The notes below the pieces were generated by a model. That model had not been told where the DNA came from, ran no database searches, and was given only the letters and a program-made list of their open reading frames with translations. DNA of 6,148 bases. It comes from Clostridia bacterium (GTDB lineage Bacteria > Bacillota > Clostridia > DUPQ01). Positions 5,130 to 6,148 of this stretch are shown piece after piece. Where the stretch lies: contig JAUUZV010000155.1 of NCBI GenBank assembly GCA_030592085.1, forward strand, positions 1 to 6,148, read 5' to 3'. Each line of letters begins with the position of its first letter. The stretch's first letter is position 1. Both the position numbers and the translations under genes were made by a program.

Positions 5130-6148
5130 TTATTCCCTAACTATTTTTATTTTACTAGACTTAATTTCACTTTCAAAATCAATGTGTTGTTCTTCGTTTA
5201 TTGAACCTAAGTCAAGCACAGCCGTTCTAATTGTCAAAAAGAAGATTTTAACATCTAATAAAATAGTATAATTCCTTATATATATTAAATCAAATCTAAG
5301 TTTATCTATTGCTGCTGTTGAATATTTTCCCATAATTTGAGCTAATCCAGTTATACCTGCTTTAACATTATGTCGTTTATCATAAAGTGGAATGGTTTTT
5401 AAAAATTCTTTTACAAACACAGGGCGTTCAGGTCTTGGACCAATTAAACTCATATCTCCTTTTAAAACATTAAAAAATTGAGGTAATTCATCTAATCTAG
5501 TAGCCCTCATAAAAGCACCTACTTTTGTTACACGACTATCATTAACTTTTGTTAATACAGCTCCTGTATTTTTTTCAGCATCTTTTACCATTGTACGAAA
5601 CTTAATAATTTTAAAAATCTTATTATCTTTTGTTATACGATCTTGTTTGAAAAACACTGGTCCTTTTGAAGAACACATCACAAGTAGAGCACTTATAATA
5701 AGTAATGGTGAAAGAAAAATAATCAATATAATTGACATTGCTATATCCAATATTCTTTTTATATCTTCTTCTACTTTTGATAAGCCGATACTATCTAAGT
5801 ATAAATATGGTGTATCGTCAATTTGTGTTAATCGCGGTCTCATTAAACTTATGTCATAAATTTCAGGAATTAAGAATACTTTTTTATGATATTTTTGACA
5901 TAACTGCAAAATAACTTTCCTATGATTCGTGTTAATATCTTCTCCTAAAACAATTTTATCTGTCTTTTTTATATATGATTCAACGCTTAATATTCCACTA
6001 TCTGTAATAAATAAAGTATCAACTAAATAAGCACTATGGCCATTAGTTTGTAAATTATAACTTGTTTTATAACCGTCTTTTTCACTTGCAATGACTAGCA
6101 CCTTTTCTTTTTGATATGTGAATCTAAGAATAACTTCAATTAATATAC
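5130..6148 (-). CDS. initiating sugar transferase, polyprenyl-phosphate glycosyl-1-phosphate transferase (5' end cut by window)
   Basis: The frame is open to the window edge: a GTG at 6101 is internal, and 15 more codons (ILIEVILRFTYQKEK) precede it without a stop. Upstream sequence, probably several membrane segments, is therefore missing. Numbering from that GTG, residues 1 to about 107 form the soluble CoA-binding-like region of WcaJ/CpsE-type proteins, here without a clear glycine-rich loop but with FLIPE (77-81). A membrane helix follows at about 117-142, interrupted by Ser-Pro (131-132). The catalytic domain has GPVFFKQDRI (147-156), FKIIKFRTM (163-171), the TRLDELPQ catalytic Asp-Glu pair (D204-E205), GDMSLIGPRPERP (215-227) and AGITGLAQ (248-255). 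The enzyme should transfer a sugar-1-phosphate from an NDP-sugar to undecaprenyl phosphate at the inner membrane face, starting repeat-unit assembly. The sugar is not readable from sequence. The gene directly precedes loaP and is probably the first or an early operon gene. Confidence 0.93.
   Translation of the reverse strand, partial: ILIEVILRFTYQKEKVLVIASEKDGYKTSYNLQTNGHSAYLVDTLFITDSGILSVESYIKKTDKIVLGEDINTNHRKVILQLCQKYHKKVFLIPEIYDISLMRPRLTQIDDTPYLYLDSIGLSKVEEDIKRILDIAMSIILIIFLSPLLIISALLVMCSSKGPVFFKQDRITKDNKIFKIIKFRTMVKDAEKNTGAVLTKVNDSRVTKVGAFMRATRLDELPQFFNVLKGDMSLIGPRPERPVFVKEFLKTIPLYDKRHNVKAGITGLAQIMGKYSTAAIDKLRFDLIYIRNYTILLDVKIFFLTIRTAVLDLGSINEEQHIDFESEIKSSKIKIVRE

Noticed and set aside
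5647..5914. Two overlapping plus-strand frames over the sugar transferase gene
   Set aside because: Apparent hydrophobic stretches mirror the coding-strand composition; they overlap each other and the secure catalytic gene.

Overview
The window is one side of a surface-polysaccharide (exopolysaccharide, capsule or wall glycan) gene cluster from a low-GC bacterium. All seven genes lie on the minus strand and read from high to low coordinates. The DNA is strongly AT-rich (roughly 30% GC by eye). Shine-Dalgarno sites of the AAGGAG/AGGAGG type are common. UGA is used as a stop and UGG encodes Trp, so the code is the standard bacterial one. These traits, together with a LoaP-type NusG paralogue, point to Bacillota (Firmicutes), probably Clostridia or Erysipelotrichia-like. 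The genus cannot be read from this sequence.

Layout in transcription order: (1) 6148-5130, an initiating polyprenyl-phosphate sugar-phosphate transferase whose 5' end lies outside the window; (2) 5128-4595, a LoaP-like transcription antiterminator; (3) 4598-4185, a small VanZ-family membrane protein; (4) a 62-base gap, the only non-coding stretch, holding an AT-rich hairpin, a 12-base palindrome, a possible weak promoter and a strong Shine-Dalgarno site; (5) 4122-3019, a GHMP-family sugar kinase; (6) 3026-2280, a stand-alone GlmU-N-like nucleotidyltransferase; (7) 2283-877, an alpha-D-phosphohexomutase; (8) 875-1, a UDP-glucose-4-epimerase-like extended SDR whose 3' end lies outside the window.

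Every junction except the 62-base gap is an overlap (4 or 8 bases) or a 1-base spacer, so this looks like one transcript with translational coupling. The working model is inference from families and context. LoaP would let RNA polymerase read through a long polysaccharide operon. The kinase and the phosphohexomutase are two separate routes to a hexose-1-phosphate, which the nucleotidyltransferase would activate (most likely to a UDP-sugar) and the epimerase would convert. The sugar transferase would load the first sugar phosphate onto undecaprenyl phosphate. The exact sugar cannot be decided from sequence alone.

I see no RNA genes, insertion sequences, CRISPR array, attachment sites or convincing terminator. 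Nothing here is clearly a new system. The most interesting points are the LoaP control gene inside the operon it probably serves, and the compact kinase/nucleotidyltransferase/mutase/epimerase cassette of unknown sugar specificity.
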